NCBI GenBank assembly: GCA_021325555.1
Contig: JAJPGY010000031.1
Location: forward strand, 1 to 53,236
Source: Pseudomonadota bacterium
Lineage (GTDB): Bacteria; Cyanobacteriota; Vampirovibrionia; Obscuribacterales; Obscuribacteraceae
Length of the DNA: 53,236 nt
Reading direction: 5' to 3'
Shown here: one piece after another, positions 8,923 through 17,096 of the stretch
Layout: each line of letters starts with the position of its first letter
Position numbering within the stretch: position 1 is the first letter of the stretch
Program-made: the position numbers and the translations under genes
Notes under the pieces: model-generated
What the model was told of the DNA's origin: nothing
The model's input: the letters and a program-made list of their open reading frames with translations, nothing else
Databases searched by the model: none

Positions 8923-8944
8923 TCGGGTTATCCGTATCACCCGA
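8923..8944. promoter_or_regulatory. Inverted repeat TCGGGT-10-ACCCGA
   Basis: Perfect 6-bp inverted repeat with a 10-base spacer (8923-8928 and 8939-8944), one helical turn apart centre to centre. This fits a dimeric operator or a small hairpin upstream of the promoter-like pair at 8980. Confidence 0.35.
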
Positions 8945-8979
8945 AAGATAAAATTTCAAACGTGCCACTGGACGGACGA

Positions 8980-9007
8980 TTGCGTGTGTGGAATGTTAAG
9001 TTATGTA
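8980..9007 (+). promoter_or_regulatory. Possible promoter for the gene at 9225
   Basis: TTGCGT (8980-8985), a 16-base spacer, then TATGTA (9002-9007). Each hexamer matches the sigma70 consensus at four positions. It implies a ~210-base leader. Confidence 0.3.
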
Positions 9008-9224
9008 ACAGGCGAAGGAATTGCCGAGCAGCTCAGCCAGGCTGGCCACTTGTCGGCATAATATGGGTTTGCAACGCGCTTTTGGGTCATGCGGCTTTTT
9101 TTGGATCGGCTGGCGCTCAATTCCGCGGGCTGTCAGGCAATCTAAGGGTAAACCTGCGGGCTGGCGCCCGGGGGCAGGCGCTGGACGGGAAGGCAGCCCG
9201 TGCTGCGAGGAAGGCGGCTCACGC

Positions 9225-10463
9225 GTGAAGGTGAATGTTTGGGGCATCAACTACCATCCCGAGCAAGTTGGGATAGCCGTCTACAACACCGAGCTGTGCC
9301 AGTTCCTCGCCGGGCAGGGTCATGAAGTTACCATGGTCACCAGCTTTCCCTATTACCCGGACTGGCGGAAGCGGCCGCCGGACAGGGGATGCCTGTTCCG
9401 AAGCGAGCGCGTGGAGCAGGTCGAGGTGCGCCGGTGCTGGCACTACGTGCCGGCTGAGCCTACCGCCATCAAACGGATGTTGTGCGAGCTCACCTTCGTC
9501 ATTACCTCCACGGTGACCCAGCTCCTGCTTCCCCGGGCGGATGTTTATGTGGTCGTCTCGCCCCCATTGCTGCTTGGGCTGGCTGCCTGGGGCGTGACCT
9601 CGATCAAGCGCTCCCCTTTCATCTTTCACGTTCAGGACCTGCAGCCTGACGCGGCTGCCGGCCTCGGCATGCTCAAGCACAAGATGCTTGTCGGGATGCT
9701 TTACGGTCTTGAGAGCCTGGCCTACGATAAGGCGTCGGTGGTTTCCGGGATCAGCCCGGAGATGTGCCGGGCTTTTCATCGCAAGGGCGTGCCGGACTCA
9801 AAAATTTTCCTGCTGCCCAACTGGGTTGACTGCCGGACGCTGGCTCGACCGCCGGCGCGCGGCTCGTGGCGAAGGCGGCACGGGATCGCCCCGGATATGC
9901 CGATCGTGTCCTATGCAGGCAACATCGGTGTAAAACAAGGGCTGGACACGGTGCTGGAGGCCGCTCGCCTGCTTGCGGCGAGGAGCCCCGCCATTTTCGT
10001 AATTGCCGGGGAGGGCGCCTGCAAGCGTGACCTGCTTGCTCTTGCCGAAAGGCACAAGCTGGGCAACTTGATGTTCTTCGGCGTGCTCTCGCCCGAGGAG
10101 CACACGGAGCTGCTGGCCGACAGCGATGTCTGCCTTATTACGCAGAAACGCGGGTCGGGCGCTGCTTTCTTGCCGAGCAAGCTTCTCAAGACGCTGGCCG
10201 TGGGACGTCCGGTGGTGAGCAACGCCGCGCCTGACAGTGCCCTTTATGAGGCGGTGGCGGCAGGCGGTTTTGGTTTGAATGTGGCGCCGGAGGATGCCGG
10301 CGAGCTAGCCGAGGCGATCAGCCTGCTCCTGTCCGATCCGGGCAGGAGGGCGGCAATGGGCGCGGCCGGCAGGCAGTATGTTTTGCAATTTGACAAGCAG
10401 GAGGTCTTGCCCCGCTTTGCGGCGGACCTGCAAGATCTGGTGCGCGGCCAGTGGCCCGGCTAA
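9225..10463 (+). CDS. WcaI-like family 4 glycosyltransferase
   Basis: 412 residues from a GTG at 9225, preceded by GAGGAAGG ending 10 bases upstream; protein-like sequence begins exactly there ('KVNVWGINYHPEQVG'). It resembles WcaI/WbuB-type GT4 enzymes of colanic-acid and O-antigen loci: 'GINYHPE' at the start, 'HVQDLQPD' in the middle, 'SYAGNIGVKQGLDTVLEA' opening the donor-binding half, and 'LPSKLLKTLAVGRPVVSNA' in place of a classical E-x7-E. It should add a sugar to the lipid-linked unit. It is divergent from the initiating phosphotransferase and ends overlapping the last 4 bases of the convergent gene at 10460. Confidence 0.88.
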   Translation: MKVNVWGINYHPEQVGIAVYNTELCQFLAGQGHEVTMVTSFPYYPDWRKRPPDRGCLFRSERVEQVEVRRCWHYVPAEPTAIKRMLCELTFVITSTVTQLLLPRADVYVVVSPPLLLGLAAWGVTSIKRSPFIFHVQDLQPDAAAGLGMLKHKMLVGMLYGLESLAYDKASVVSGISPEMCRAFHRKGVPDSKIFLLPNWVDCRTLARPPARGSWRRRHGIAPDMPIVSYAGNIGVKQGLDTVLEAARLLAARSPAIFVIAGEGACKRDLLALAERHKLGNLMFFGVLSPEEHTELLADSDVCLITQKRGSGAAFLPSKLLKTLAVGRPVVSNAAPDSALYEAVAAGGFGLNVAPEDAGELAEAISLLLSDPGRRAAMGAAGRQYVLQFDKQEVLPRFAADLQDLVRGQWPG

Positions 10464-11260
10464 GCTGCCTGGGTGGTGGTGCGACTGGCCCCCGGGTTCG
10501 ACCTGCCAAAAATTCTCTGCGGCCAGTTTGCCTGCCACCACCGCCTCTTCTCAAGTCTTGCCGCGCGTTGCTCGTCCAGCTGCCGGGCCAAAGCATGCCA
10601 ATCGAAACTGCAGGACCGGCTCGTTTCCTCATCAGTGGTTTCGGGCTGCAGGCTGGACAGCTCGGCCGCCGGGACCTCGATGCCGGCTGAGTTTAACAAC
10701 CGGTGCAGGTCCGTGCTTTCCGCCATAAGGCTCAGCACCGTGGTTGCGTGCAACTCCTCGAGGTCGGCCAGCCTGGATCGATAAGCGGCATCCGGCTCGC
10801 GCACGCGGCGGGCCGCGGCCAGCAGGTTTCGAAAGTCGGCGATCGCCTGTCTGTCCATGTCGGGCAGCACGCGGAGCAGATGGTCGATCTCCTGCCTCTC
10901 CGGTTCGGACATCTCTTTTGCGGCCGCGATCTTACGGCAGCGCGGGAAAAGGACCCTGCCCGCATTGAGCAGGCGCATTTGCAGTTGCGCGCAGTAGCAT
11001 TGAAACGCTCGTAAGACTGCCGCTAAGTCGTCATTGGCGCTGCGGCTCTTCGATGCCGTCTCGTTAATCTGCGCGGACAATCGCCTCAACGCCGCCAACA
11101 GACGCCTGTGATACTCGCTTTCCATCCTTTCCGCAAGCGCGCCCACCGCCGCGCAAAGCTTGTCGTCGAGGACCGTTCGTTCCGGTTGGCACCGCATGGC
11201 CCCGTCGCCGGCTCCGCCCTCGACTCCGGAACCAGCGCCGAATGTGTGTACGAGAAACAT
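10460..11260 (-). CDS. Unrecognised helical protein
   Basis: 266 residues from the ATG at 11260, which has GGAGGG six bases upstream; an in-frame TTG at 11284 is less likely. I do not recognise a family. The N-terminus is short and Gly-rich, and residues ~20-230 are rich in Leu, Ala, Arg and Glu with heptad-like spacing (probably helical). Scattered Cys residues and a basic Trp-containing tail follow ('KRRWWQANWPQ'). There is no signal peptide or membrane segment. It is the last gene of the minus-strand run 13901-10460, after two glycosyltransferases and a 213-base gap. It could be an EPS-associated accessory protein; no function is claimed. Confidence 0.7.
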   Translation of the reverse strand: MFLVHTFGAGSGVEGGAGDGAMRCQPERTVLDDKLCAAVGALAERMESEYHRRLLAALRRLSAQINETASKSRSANDDLAAVLRAFQCYCAQLQMRLLNAGRVLFPRCRKIAAAKEMSEPERQEIDHLLRVLPDMDRQAIADFRNLLAAARRVREPDAAYRSRLADLEELHATTVLSLMAESTDLHRLLNSAGIEVPAAELSSLQPETTDEETSRSCSFDWHALARQLDEQRAARLEKRRWWQANWPQRIFGRSNPGASRTTTQAA

Positions 11261-11473
11261 TGGGAACCCTCCAAGCGCCGCCAAGCCAACCTTCCCGTCC
11301 CCTTGAATTCCATTAAACCCTGCGCGGCGCGCCGGCGAGAACCCTCATTTTGGGTATTTTTTTTGGGATTTTTGATCCACCGCCCGGTGCAGCGCCAGGG
11401 GCGCAGCTTATCCCCCGTAAGCGGGGTTGTCTGATGCAAGCCCCCCCCTGACGGGTTACGCCAGCGGCGGTGG

Positions 11474-12715
11474 CTATCGATGTGCGGTGCGCGCGCTGGC
11501 CAGAACCTTTTCGTAAGCTCGACCCGCCTGTTCCCATGAATAGCCACGCTCGACCAGCGTCCGCGCCGCCTTGCTCGTCTGCTGTCTTAAGCCCGGCGTC
11601 TCAAATAGCCGGCTGACCGCCTCTATTATCTCTCCTGCTTCTTCGGCCCGCAGCGCCGCCGGGCTCTGCCCGCTTTCGTCGACCGGCAATCCCTCGAGGG
11701 CGCAGCGGGATCCCACTACCGGGGTACCTGCCGCCATCGCCTCCAGCGTCTTGTTTTTGATCCCCAGGCCGGTCCTCAGCGGCAGGACGCACACGGTTGC
11801 TCTGTGCAGGTGGCGGCACATCGAGTCCACGCCGCCGGTCACTTCGAGCCCGGGCTGGCTTCCTAACTCTGCCACCGCCGGCGCCGGCCGGGCGCCGACA
11901 ATCGACAGCTGCGCGTCGGGGTAGCGCTCACGCAGCCCCGGCATCACCGCCAGCGCCAGGAATCTGGCCGCGTCGATGTTGGCCTGCACATCCATCGCCC
12001 CGGTAAAGATGAGCCGGTGGCCTCCCGGGTCTTTCGCCCGAAACGTGAAGGACTGAAGATCCACCCCGTTGCTCACCACGTATATGGGTTGATCCGCCGC
12101 GATCCTCTCCAGCTTCTCCCTGTCATCGTCGGTGGTGACAATCAGGGCCGTGAACTTGGAGCAGTACCGCCTTTCGTATCGCCTGAGCAGGGGCAGGCTC
12201 AGCCAGTCCCTCAGCCGGTTTTCCGACACGCCGCTTTCCACCAGGTGCCGGCGGGACCAATAGACCGAGCTGTGCACATCCGCATACGTTCGGCATCGCT
12301 GCCTGTATTCGGGGCGCACGTAGATCTCATTGATGCTGTGCTCGCAGGTAAGGGCGTCCACCCGGTTTGCGGCCAGGAAGTCGTCCAGCCAGCTCTGCAT
12401 GGCCGGCACATGCCAGGCCCGGGTGTGAGGCGGGGTGCCGGTGACAAGAAAGGCTCCAAAACGGCGGGCCTTGTCCAGGAGGCTGCTACCGGCGTCCTGC
12501 TGGAATGGTCTGGGAAAAACCTGCAGCCTGCCGCTGCCGCCAAGGAGGGCGCCAAGCGCGGCCACGTCCTCATCGCTGGTCGACTGGCCGCGCAGCGTCG
12601 CCAGTGTCACGTTGTGCCGCTGGCACAGGTACTTGAGGAGATGAAATGTGCGCACCTCGGTTCCCCCCAGCGTGGGCGGGTAAGGGAAGGGGGCCGAGAT
12701 CATCAGAATGTTCAT
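11474..12715 (-). CDS. Family 4 glycosyltransferase
   Basis: 413 residues. Starts 'MNILMISAPFPYPPTLGGTEVR' (N-terminal GT-B domain), with 'YVVSNGVDLQSF' and 'LIFTGAMDVQANIDA' at the domain junction. The donor-site phrase 'GLGIKNKTLEAMAAGTPVV' is typical of the GT4 subgroup found in EPS loci, where the first Glu of E-x7-E is replaced. It begins 4 bases after the stop of the upstream GT4 gene (12720), so they are co-transcribed. The tail ends about 0.2 kb before the next minus gene. That gap contains a small CCCCG/CGGGG hairpin near 11417-11432. Confidence 0.9.
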   Translation of the reverse strand: MNILMISAPFPYPPTLGGTEVRTFHLLKYLCQRHNVTLATLRGQSTSDEDVAALGALLGGSGRLQVFPRPFQQDAGSSLLDKARRFGAFLVTGTPPHTRAWHVPAMQSWLDDFLAANRVDALTCEHSINEIYVRPEYRQRCRTYADVHSSVYWSRRHLVESGVSENRLRDWLSLPLLRRYERRYCSKFTALIVTTDDDREKLERIAADQPIYVVSNGVDLQSFTFRAKDPGGHRLIFTGAMDVQANIDAARFLALAVMPGLRERYPDAQLSIVGARPAPAVAELGSQPGLEVTGGVDSMCRHLHRATVCVLPLRTGLGIKNKTLEAMAAGTPVVGSRCALEGLPVDESGQSPAALRAEEAGEIIEAVSRLFETPGLRQQTSKAARTLVERGYSWEQAGRAYEKVLASARTAHR

Positions 12716-12719
12716 ACGA

Positions 12720-13901
12720 TCACGTGACCGGCAGCCCGAGTTTGCCCAGCACGCCGGAGAGCGCTTGCGACATCGCCTCGATTGTATAGTATTTCAAGCA
12801 GCGCTCTCGCGCCCTGGCGCCCGTGGCGGCGGCTTCCGCGGGATCGCTGAGGATATGCTTGATCGCTTGCCCGAGCCGCTCCGGAGAGCCTGGTGGCACG
12901 AGGTAGCCGCAGTCAGCCAGGATCTCCGGGATGTCGCCGACGGTCGTCGCCAGCACAGGCTTGGCCATCGACATGCCGTCGGTCAGCTTGAGAGGGAACT
13001 GCGCCCTCGATATCTCGGTGTCGGAGGAGGGCACCACGACAACATGAGCGGCCGCCACGATCTCAGGCATCGACGAGACGGCAACCGGGGGAAGGTTGAT
13101 TATCCAGCGCCCCCATCGCCGCGCGAGCTCGCTGTCGTAATCGTCATATTTTCCGCCGCCCACGATCACGAGCCTGATGTCCGGCTCGTTTATAAGCTCC
13201 AGCGCTGCCAGCAGATCCTCCAGCCCTTTTTGCGGTCTCGGCGAGCCGGGAAACATGAGCACGCGATATGCGGAAAGACCGAGTTTTGCCCGGCACTCAT
13301 CCGCCTCGAAGCGCGCCGGATCGAAAAGAGCCGTATCCTTGCCGCTCGGCACGTAGGTGCCGCCGAAGCGGCTCTCGAGAAATCTGTTGTTCACCGTGAT
13401 CTGATCCGCCAGGGGAATCAGCTTCTCCAGCTGCCGTATGTAGACGAGGTGGTGCGGGTATCGCAGACCGTACTTTGTCCACAGCAGATCCTTTATAAAC
13501 TGCTTCGGTCTTGGTCGGTATCTGCGCTGCACGCCGCCGGCAAGCGCCATGTCCCAGTCGTCGATGTCCAGAATCACCGGCACCCGCCTGAGCAGCCGGT
13601 TGACCAGGGCCAGACCGAAGGTCGAGGACCGCGCCTTGACCGCATATACCACGTCGGCGTCGAGCCGGCTCAGCGCCTGTGCTGCCGGAATCAGAAACTG
13701 CGGGTAGTTGCGCCCGGGAAAGGAGACGAGCTCCAGCCCCTCTGGCGGCTGGGCGAAGACCCGGTCGCCGAAGACCAGGAATCCGATGATCCTCACGTGG
13801 CAGCCGAGTCGCGCGAGCGCCTCGCCCAGCAGGTAAGCCCTGATGTGACCGCCGCCGCCAGCCAGATCGTGGGATAGCACGCAAACTTTCAAAGCGCACA
13901 T
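12720..13901 (-). CDS. Family 4-like glycosyltransferase (paralogue 1 of a flanking pair)
   Basis: 393 residues from the ATG at 13901 (an in-frame GTG at 13916 is possible). GT-B fold: 'KVCVLSHDLAGGGGHIRAYLL', 'DIDDWDMAL', 'YVPSGKDTALFDP', 'LMFPGSPRPQKGLEDLLAAL', 'QFPLKLTDGMSMAKPVLA', 'VGDIPEIL'. The usual E-x7-E is replaced by a Gln/Asp-containing version shared with the gene at 17089-18246. The two proteins are near-colinear paralogues that flank the oxidoreductase pair in opposite orientation. It probably transfers a sugar made by, or dependent on, the oxidoreductases (inference). Its start is divergent from the gene at 13987. Confidence 0.87.
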   Translation of the reverse strand: MCALKVCVLSHDLAGGGGHIRAYLLGEALARLGCHVRIIGFLVFGDRVFAQPPEGLELVSFPGRNYPQFLIPAAQALSRLDADVVYAVKARSSTFGLALVNRLLRRVPVILDIDDWDMALAGGVQRRYRPRPKQFIKDLLWTKYGLRYPHHLVYIRQLEKLIPLADQITVNNRFLESRFGGTYVPSGKDTALFDPARFEADECRAKLGLSAYRVLMFPGSPRPQKGLEDLLAALELINEPDIRLVIVGGGKYDDYDSELARRWGRWIINLPPVAVSSMPEIVAAAHVVVVPSSDTEISRAQFPLKLTDGMSMAKPVLATTVGDIPEILADCGYLVPPGSPERLGQAIKHILSDPAEAAATGARARERCLKYYTIEAMSQALSGVLGKLGLPVT

Positions 13902-13986
13902 GCTTTGGCCAAGCACCTATAATCTGCAGAAGGGTGCGCTCGCTCACCCCCGCCCGCCTGCTCAACCAAAGTATGTTAACAGACTC

Positions 13987-16176
13987 ATGGACAGGGCTTT
14001 TCTGATCAGAGCTCAACTTCTCGGCTCGCTTGCCGAGCGCGTCGTGAGGCGGCTGCGCAGGGCAGCCGATATGCTTACGCCGGTGCCCGCGCTGCGTGTC
14101 CAGTTTCCCAGCAAGCAGCGGGCGGTGGTGGAGCGCTGCGAGCTTGCCAAGCCGGGTCAGGACGAGGTGATGGTCAAGGCCATATGCTCCCTGGTCAGCC
14201 CGGGAACGGAGCGCGCCCGGTATCTCGATCTTCCCAACACGCCCGGTCAGTTCCCGCATGCTCCCGGCTACTGCATGGCAGGGCGGGTGCTGCTTGCCGG
14301 GCCGGGTGCCGATTTTCGGGTCGGGGAGCTGGTGGTGGCCGCTGCCCCCCACGGCAGCCTGGGGGTGGCCAGCCGAGACCGGGTGCTCAGGGTCAGCGAG
14401 GACGTGCTCCCGGAGCGGGCCGTCTTTGCGCCGCTGGGGGCCATCGCGCTGCAGGGGCTGCGAAAGGCGCGCTTGCAGGCGGGCGAGTCGGTGGCCATCG
14501 TGGGCGCCGGGCTGATCGGGCAGCTGGCGCTCCGGCTGGCGACGATCGCCGGCGCCCGACCGATTACGATCGTGGCCGGAAGCAGGGGCCGCTTTACCCC
14601 CGAAGTCTTGCGGATTGCTGACCGGGCGATTGCCCTTGCCGATGCGCCCGCGGAGGTCGATGCCGTCGGCGCCGATGCGGTGCTGGAGGTGACCGGGGCG
14701 CCGGAGGCGATCGGCACCGCTGTTCGCCTGGTACGGCCCGGCGGGCGGATCATCCTTCTGGGCAGCAGCCGGGGCAGCACGCAGGATCCGAACCTGCTTG
14801 CCGGCATTTATGAAAAGGAGATCTCGCTTTTCGGCGCCCACGTCGAGGCGACACCCAAAAGCTCCTCATTTCCGGGGCTGTGGCCGATGCGTGAGGAATG
14901 GGCGGCGGTCATGGAGCTTATCGTGGACGGCCGGCTGAGCGTGGATGAATTGATAAGCGAGCAGGTGGCCCCGGGCGATATCCCGGGCCTCTATGCGCGT
15001 CTCGCCTCGCCCGGCGACCGCTCGCTGGGCCTTATCTTGCGCTGGGACAAGGCGGATTGGCCGGCCTGGCCGGTCGAGCAAGAGGCGGCGCCGGTGGTGG
15101 CAGGCAGCCGGGCGAGCGTGGCTGAAACCGATTTCCCGCCGCTACGGATCGCCATGGTCGGTTGCGGCGAGATCGCTGTGCAGAGCTCGCAGGCGATTCG
15201 GGCAACCCGAACCGCCCGCGTGGCGGCGGCCATGGACCTCGATCCGTCGCTGGCAGCCAAAATAGCCTCCGCGCACGGGGTCTTGCATACCACCAGCTTC
15301 GACGAGGTGCTGGCCAACAAGGATGTGGAGGCCGTCTTTCTCTCGGTGCCGCATCACCTGCACGCGCCGATGGCCATCAAGGCGATGGAGGCCGGCAAGC
15401 ATGTGATCGTCGAAAAGCCGATGGCTACCTCTGTAGCCGCCTGTCAGGAGATGATCGAGGTCTCGCGCCGCACAGGCCGGATGCTCTCCGTCGTTTTCTG
15501 CAATCGATACGGCCCCGCCGTTCAGGAAGCAAAGAAATTGATCGAGCAAGGCGCGCTCGGCCGCTTGCTGGGCACATCGATCGCCTTCGGTCAGGATCGT
15601 GATCCGTCGTACTGGACCGTCGGCCTTACCGGACGCTCCAGGACCGACTGGCGCGGCTACAAGGACAAGGCCGGCGGCGGGGTGCTGATCATGAATCTCT
15701 GCCACAGCCTGGATTATTTCCGTTATCTGACCGGGCAGGAGGTGAGGAGCATTTTTGCGCGCTATGCCACCCTTACTCACCCGGTGGAGGTGGAGGACAC
15801 AGTATCGGCCAGCTACGAATATGAGAACGGCGCCATCGGGACGCTTTGCGGCTCGACCGGCCTCACCGGCGGCGCGCTCGATGAGGAGCGGCTCTGGGGG
15901 ACGGAAGGCCAGATCATCCTGCGTCCGGTGCCGCGGATCTACTTTCGCCGGCCGGCAGCCGGCTATTCTCCCGGACGCTGGCATGAGCTCGGCAGCCTGC
16001 CGCCGGTCTGCGAGCGGGAGATCTTCGTCAGCCGCTTTGCGGAGGCGGTGCGCAGCGGCCGGCCCCCTGATGTGACCGGGGAAGACGGCCTGGCTGTCCA
16101 GCGGATCATCGAGGCTGCCTACCGGTCCGGACAGGAGATGCGCCCGGTGGAGCTGCCGGCGGGAGCGCAAGCATGA
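13987..16176 (+). CDS. Two-domain oxidoreductase (MDR-type + Gfo/Idh/MocA)
   Basis: 729 residues from the ATG at 13987; an upstream GTG-type start would run into the divergent gene. Residues ~30-370 are a medium-chain dehydrogenase/reductase: 'SLVSPGTERARY', 'GYCMAGRVL', dinucleotide-binding 'VAIVGAGLIGQLALRLA' near 169, 'VRPGGRIILLG'. Residues ~388-700 are a Gfo/Idh/MocA oxidoreductase: 'IAMVGCGEIA', 'EKPMATS' near 476, 'DKAGGGVLIMNLCHSLDYF' carrying the His/Asp region. This fusion is known in polysaccharide loci ('bi-domain-containing oxidoreductase'). It presumably oxidises/reduces a nucleotide- or lipid-linked sugar, but the substrate is unknown. No strong Shine-Dalgarno is present; TATGTT at 13972-13977 lies 9 bases before the ATG, so translation may be nearly leaderless. 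Its stop overlaps the next start (ATGA). Confidence 0.9.
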   Translation: MDRAFLIRAQLLGSLAERVVRRLRRAADMLTPVPALRVQFPSKQRAVVERCELAKPGQDEVMVKAICSLVSPGTERARYLDLPNTPGQFPHAPGYCMAGRVLLAGPGADFRVGELVVAAAPHGSLGVASRDRVLRVSEDVLPERAVFAPLGAIALQGLRKARLQAGESVAIVGAGLIGQLALRLATIAGARPITIVAGSRGRFTPEVLRIADRAIALADAPAEVDAVGADAVLEVTGAPEAIGTAVRLVRPGGRIILLGSSRGSTQDPNLLAGIYEKEISLFGAHVEATPKSSSFPGLWPMREEWAAVMELIVDGRLSVDELISEQVAPGDIPGLYARLASPGDRSLGLILRWDKADWPAWPVEQEAAPVVAGSRASVAETDFPPLRIAMVGCGEIAVQSSQAIRATRTARVAAAMDLDPSLAAKIASAHGVLHTTSFDEVLANKDVEAVFLSVPHHLHAPMAIKAMEAGKHVIVEKPMATSVAACQEMIEVSRRTGRMLSVVFCNRYGPAVQEAKKLIEQGALGRLLGTSIAFGQDRDPSYWTVGLTGRSRTDWRGYKDKAGGGVLIMNLCHSLDYFRYLTGQEVRSIFARYATLTHPVEVEDTVSASYEYENGAIGTLCGSTGLTGGALDEERLWGTEGQIILRPVPRIYFRRPAAGYSPGRWHELGSLPPVCEREIFVSRFAEAVRSGRPPDVTGEDGLAVQRIIEAAYRSGQEMRPVELPAGAQA

Positions 16177-17096
16177 GCACAACCTTGCGCCTGATAGCAA
16201 CTCCGGAGGCATGGCAGCTCAAGCAAGCCCCGATCGAGACGTGCGGCGGCGAATCGATCCGCGTCCGGGTCGCCCGCTCGCTGCTGGACCTTACCGCCCT
16301 GCGCCGGGCGGACGGGTTGAGGCTGCCGGTAGCGGTCGTCGCCCGCACGCTCGATTCGGATTCCGGCGAGCCCGCCTCCGGATCTCTGGTTGTCGCGCCC
16401 GGCGCGCACGGGCAAGAATGTCTCGTGCCGAGAGCAGCCTGCCTGCCGCTGGCGAGCCCGGACGAGGCGCCGCTCGCTCTTCTGTCCGGCGCGGCGGCAT
16501 CGGTGTGGTCGGCGCTGCGCCGGGGCGCTTTCGAGCCGGGAGTGCATGCCATCGTGCTTGGCCTCGATCTGGCAGGGCTGCTGCTTCTTGTTGCTTGCCG
16601 GCTTGCCGGCGCCGTTTCCGTGGGCGTGCTCGATGAGAGCGCCACAGCCCGATCCTGCGCGGAGCGGCTTGGCGCCTGGCGGGCCTGCTCGCCTGAAGAT
16701 CCGGGCTGGCCCGCCACGCTGGTCAGGGGAACAAGCCGCTCCGGCGCCGACGTTGTCTTTGTCACGCGCGCCGGTAAGGGCCTGGTTCAGATGATCCTGC
16801 CCTCCTGCAGGAAGGGGGCGCGTATAGTTTTGCTGACCGGATCGGCAAGCGACCCGCTGGACCTCTATCAAGAGATTCACCGTCCCGGGCGGGCGTTGAT
16901 CGGGCACGATCTGTCGCATCAAAGGCATGCCCAATGGCGCGACGATGCCGCCCGCCTGCTCAAGCTCGGCGGCCGATCGGCCCGGTTTGTGGATACGCTG
17001 GCGGGAGGGACGATCAAAGCCGGTGAAGCGTTGACCATGAGGGAAAGCCTGTTGAGCGGGGAGTTGCCGGCGGCCGTCATTGATTGGGATGCCTGA
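16173..17096 (+). CDS. Degenerate dehydrogenase-like protein
   Basis: 307 residues. ATG at 16173 overlaps the preceding TGA (ATGA), so translation is coupled. The layout follows the MDR half of the preceding protein: a short N-terminal catalytic-domain remnant, a Rossmann-like stretch 'HAIVLGLDLAGLLLLVACRLAG' and 'CRKGARIVLLTG' (in place of 'VRPGGRIILLG'). The Gly-x-Gly-x-x-Gly of the dinucleotide site reads Gly-Leu-Asp-Leu-Ala-Gly, and no zinc ligands are evident. It may be a non-catalytic partner subunit of the two-domain enzyme, or a decayed copy. The following GT4 start overlaps its end by 8 bases. Confidence 0.8.
   Translation: MSTTLRLIATPEAWQLKQAPIETCGGESIRVRVARSLLDLTALRRADGLRLPVAVVARTLDSDSGEPASGSLVVAPGAHGQECLVPRAACLPLASPDEAPLALLSGAAASVWSALRRGAFEPGVHAIVLGLDLAGLLLLVACRLAGAVSVGVLDESATARSCAERLGAWRACSPEDPGWPATLVRGTSRSGADVVFVTRAGKGLVQMILPSCRKGARIVLLTGSASDPLDLYQEIHRPGRALIGHDLSHQRHAQWRDDAARLLKLGGRSARFVDTLAGGTIKAGEALTMRESLLSGELPAAVIDWDA

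Larger units (their letters stand above)
8709..9224. other. Divergent regulatory stretch, no gene
   Basis: 516 bases between the divergent phosphotransferase (minus) and GT4 (plus) genes. It holds two clean hairpins (8834-8869, 8923-8944) and a promoter-like pair (8980-9007). Open frames crossing it are GC-rich without protein-like content, so the plus gene most likely starts at 9225. Confidence 0.6.

Noticed and set aside
13297..14841. 514-codon minus-strand open frame
   Set aside because: Shadow of the GT4 at 12720-13901 and the oxidoreductase at 13987-16176; composition is Arg/Gly/Pro/Ala-rich and unlike a protein.
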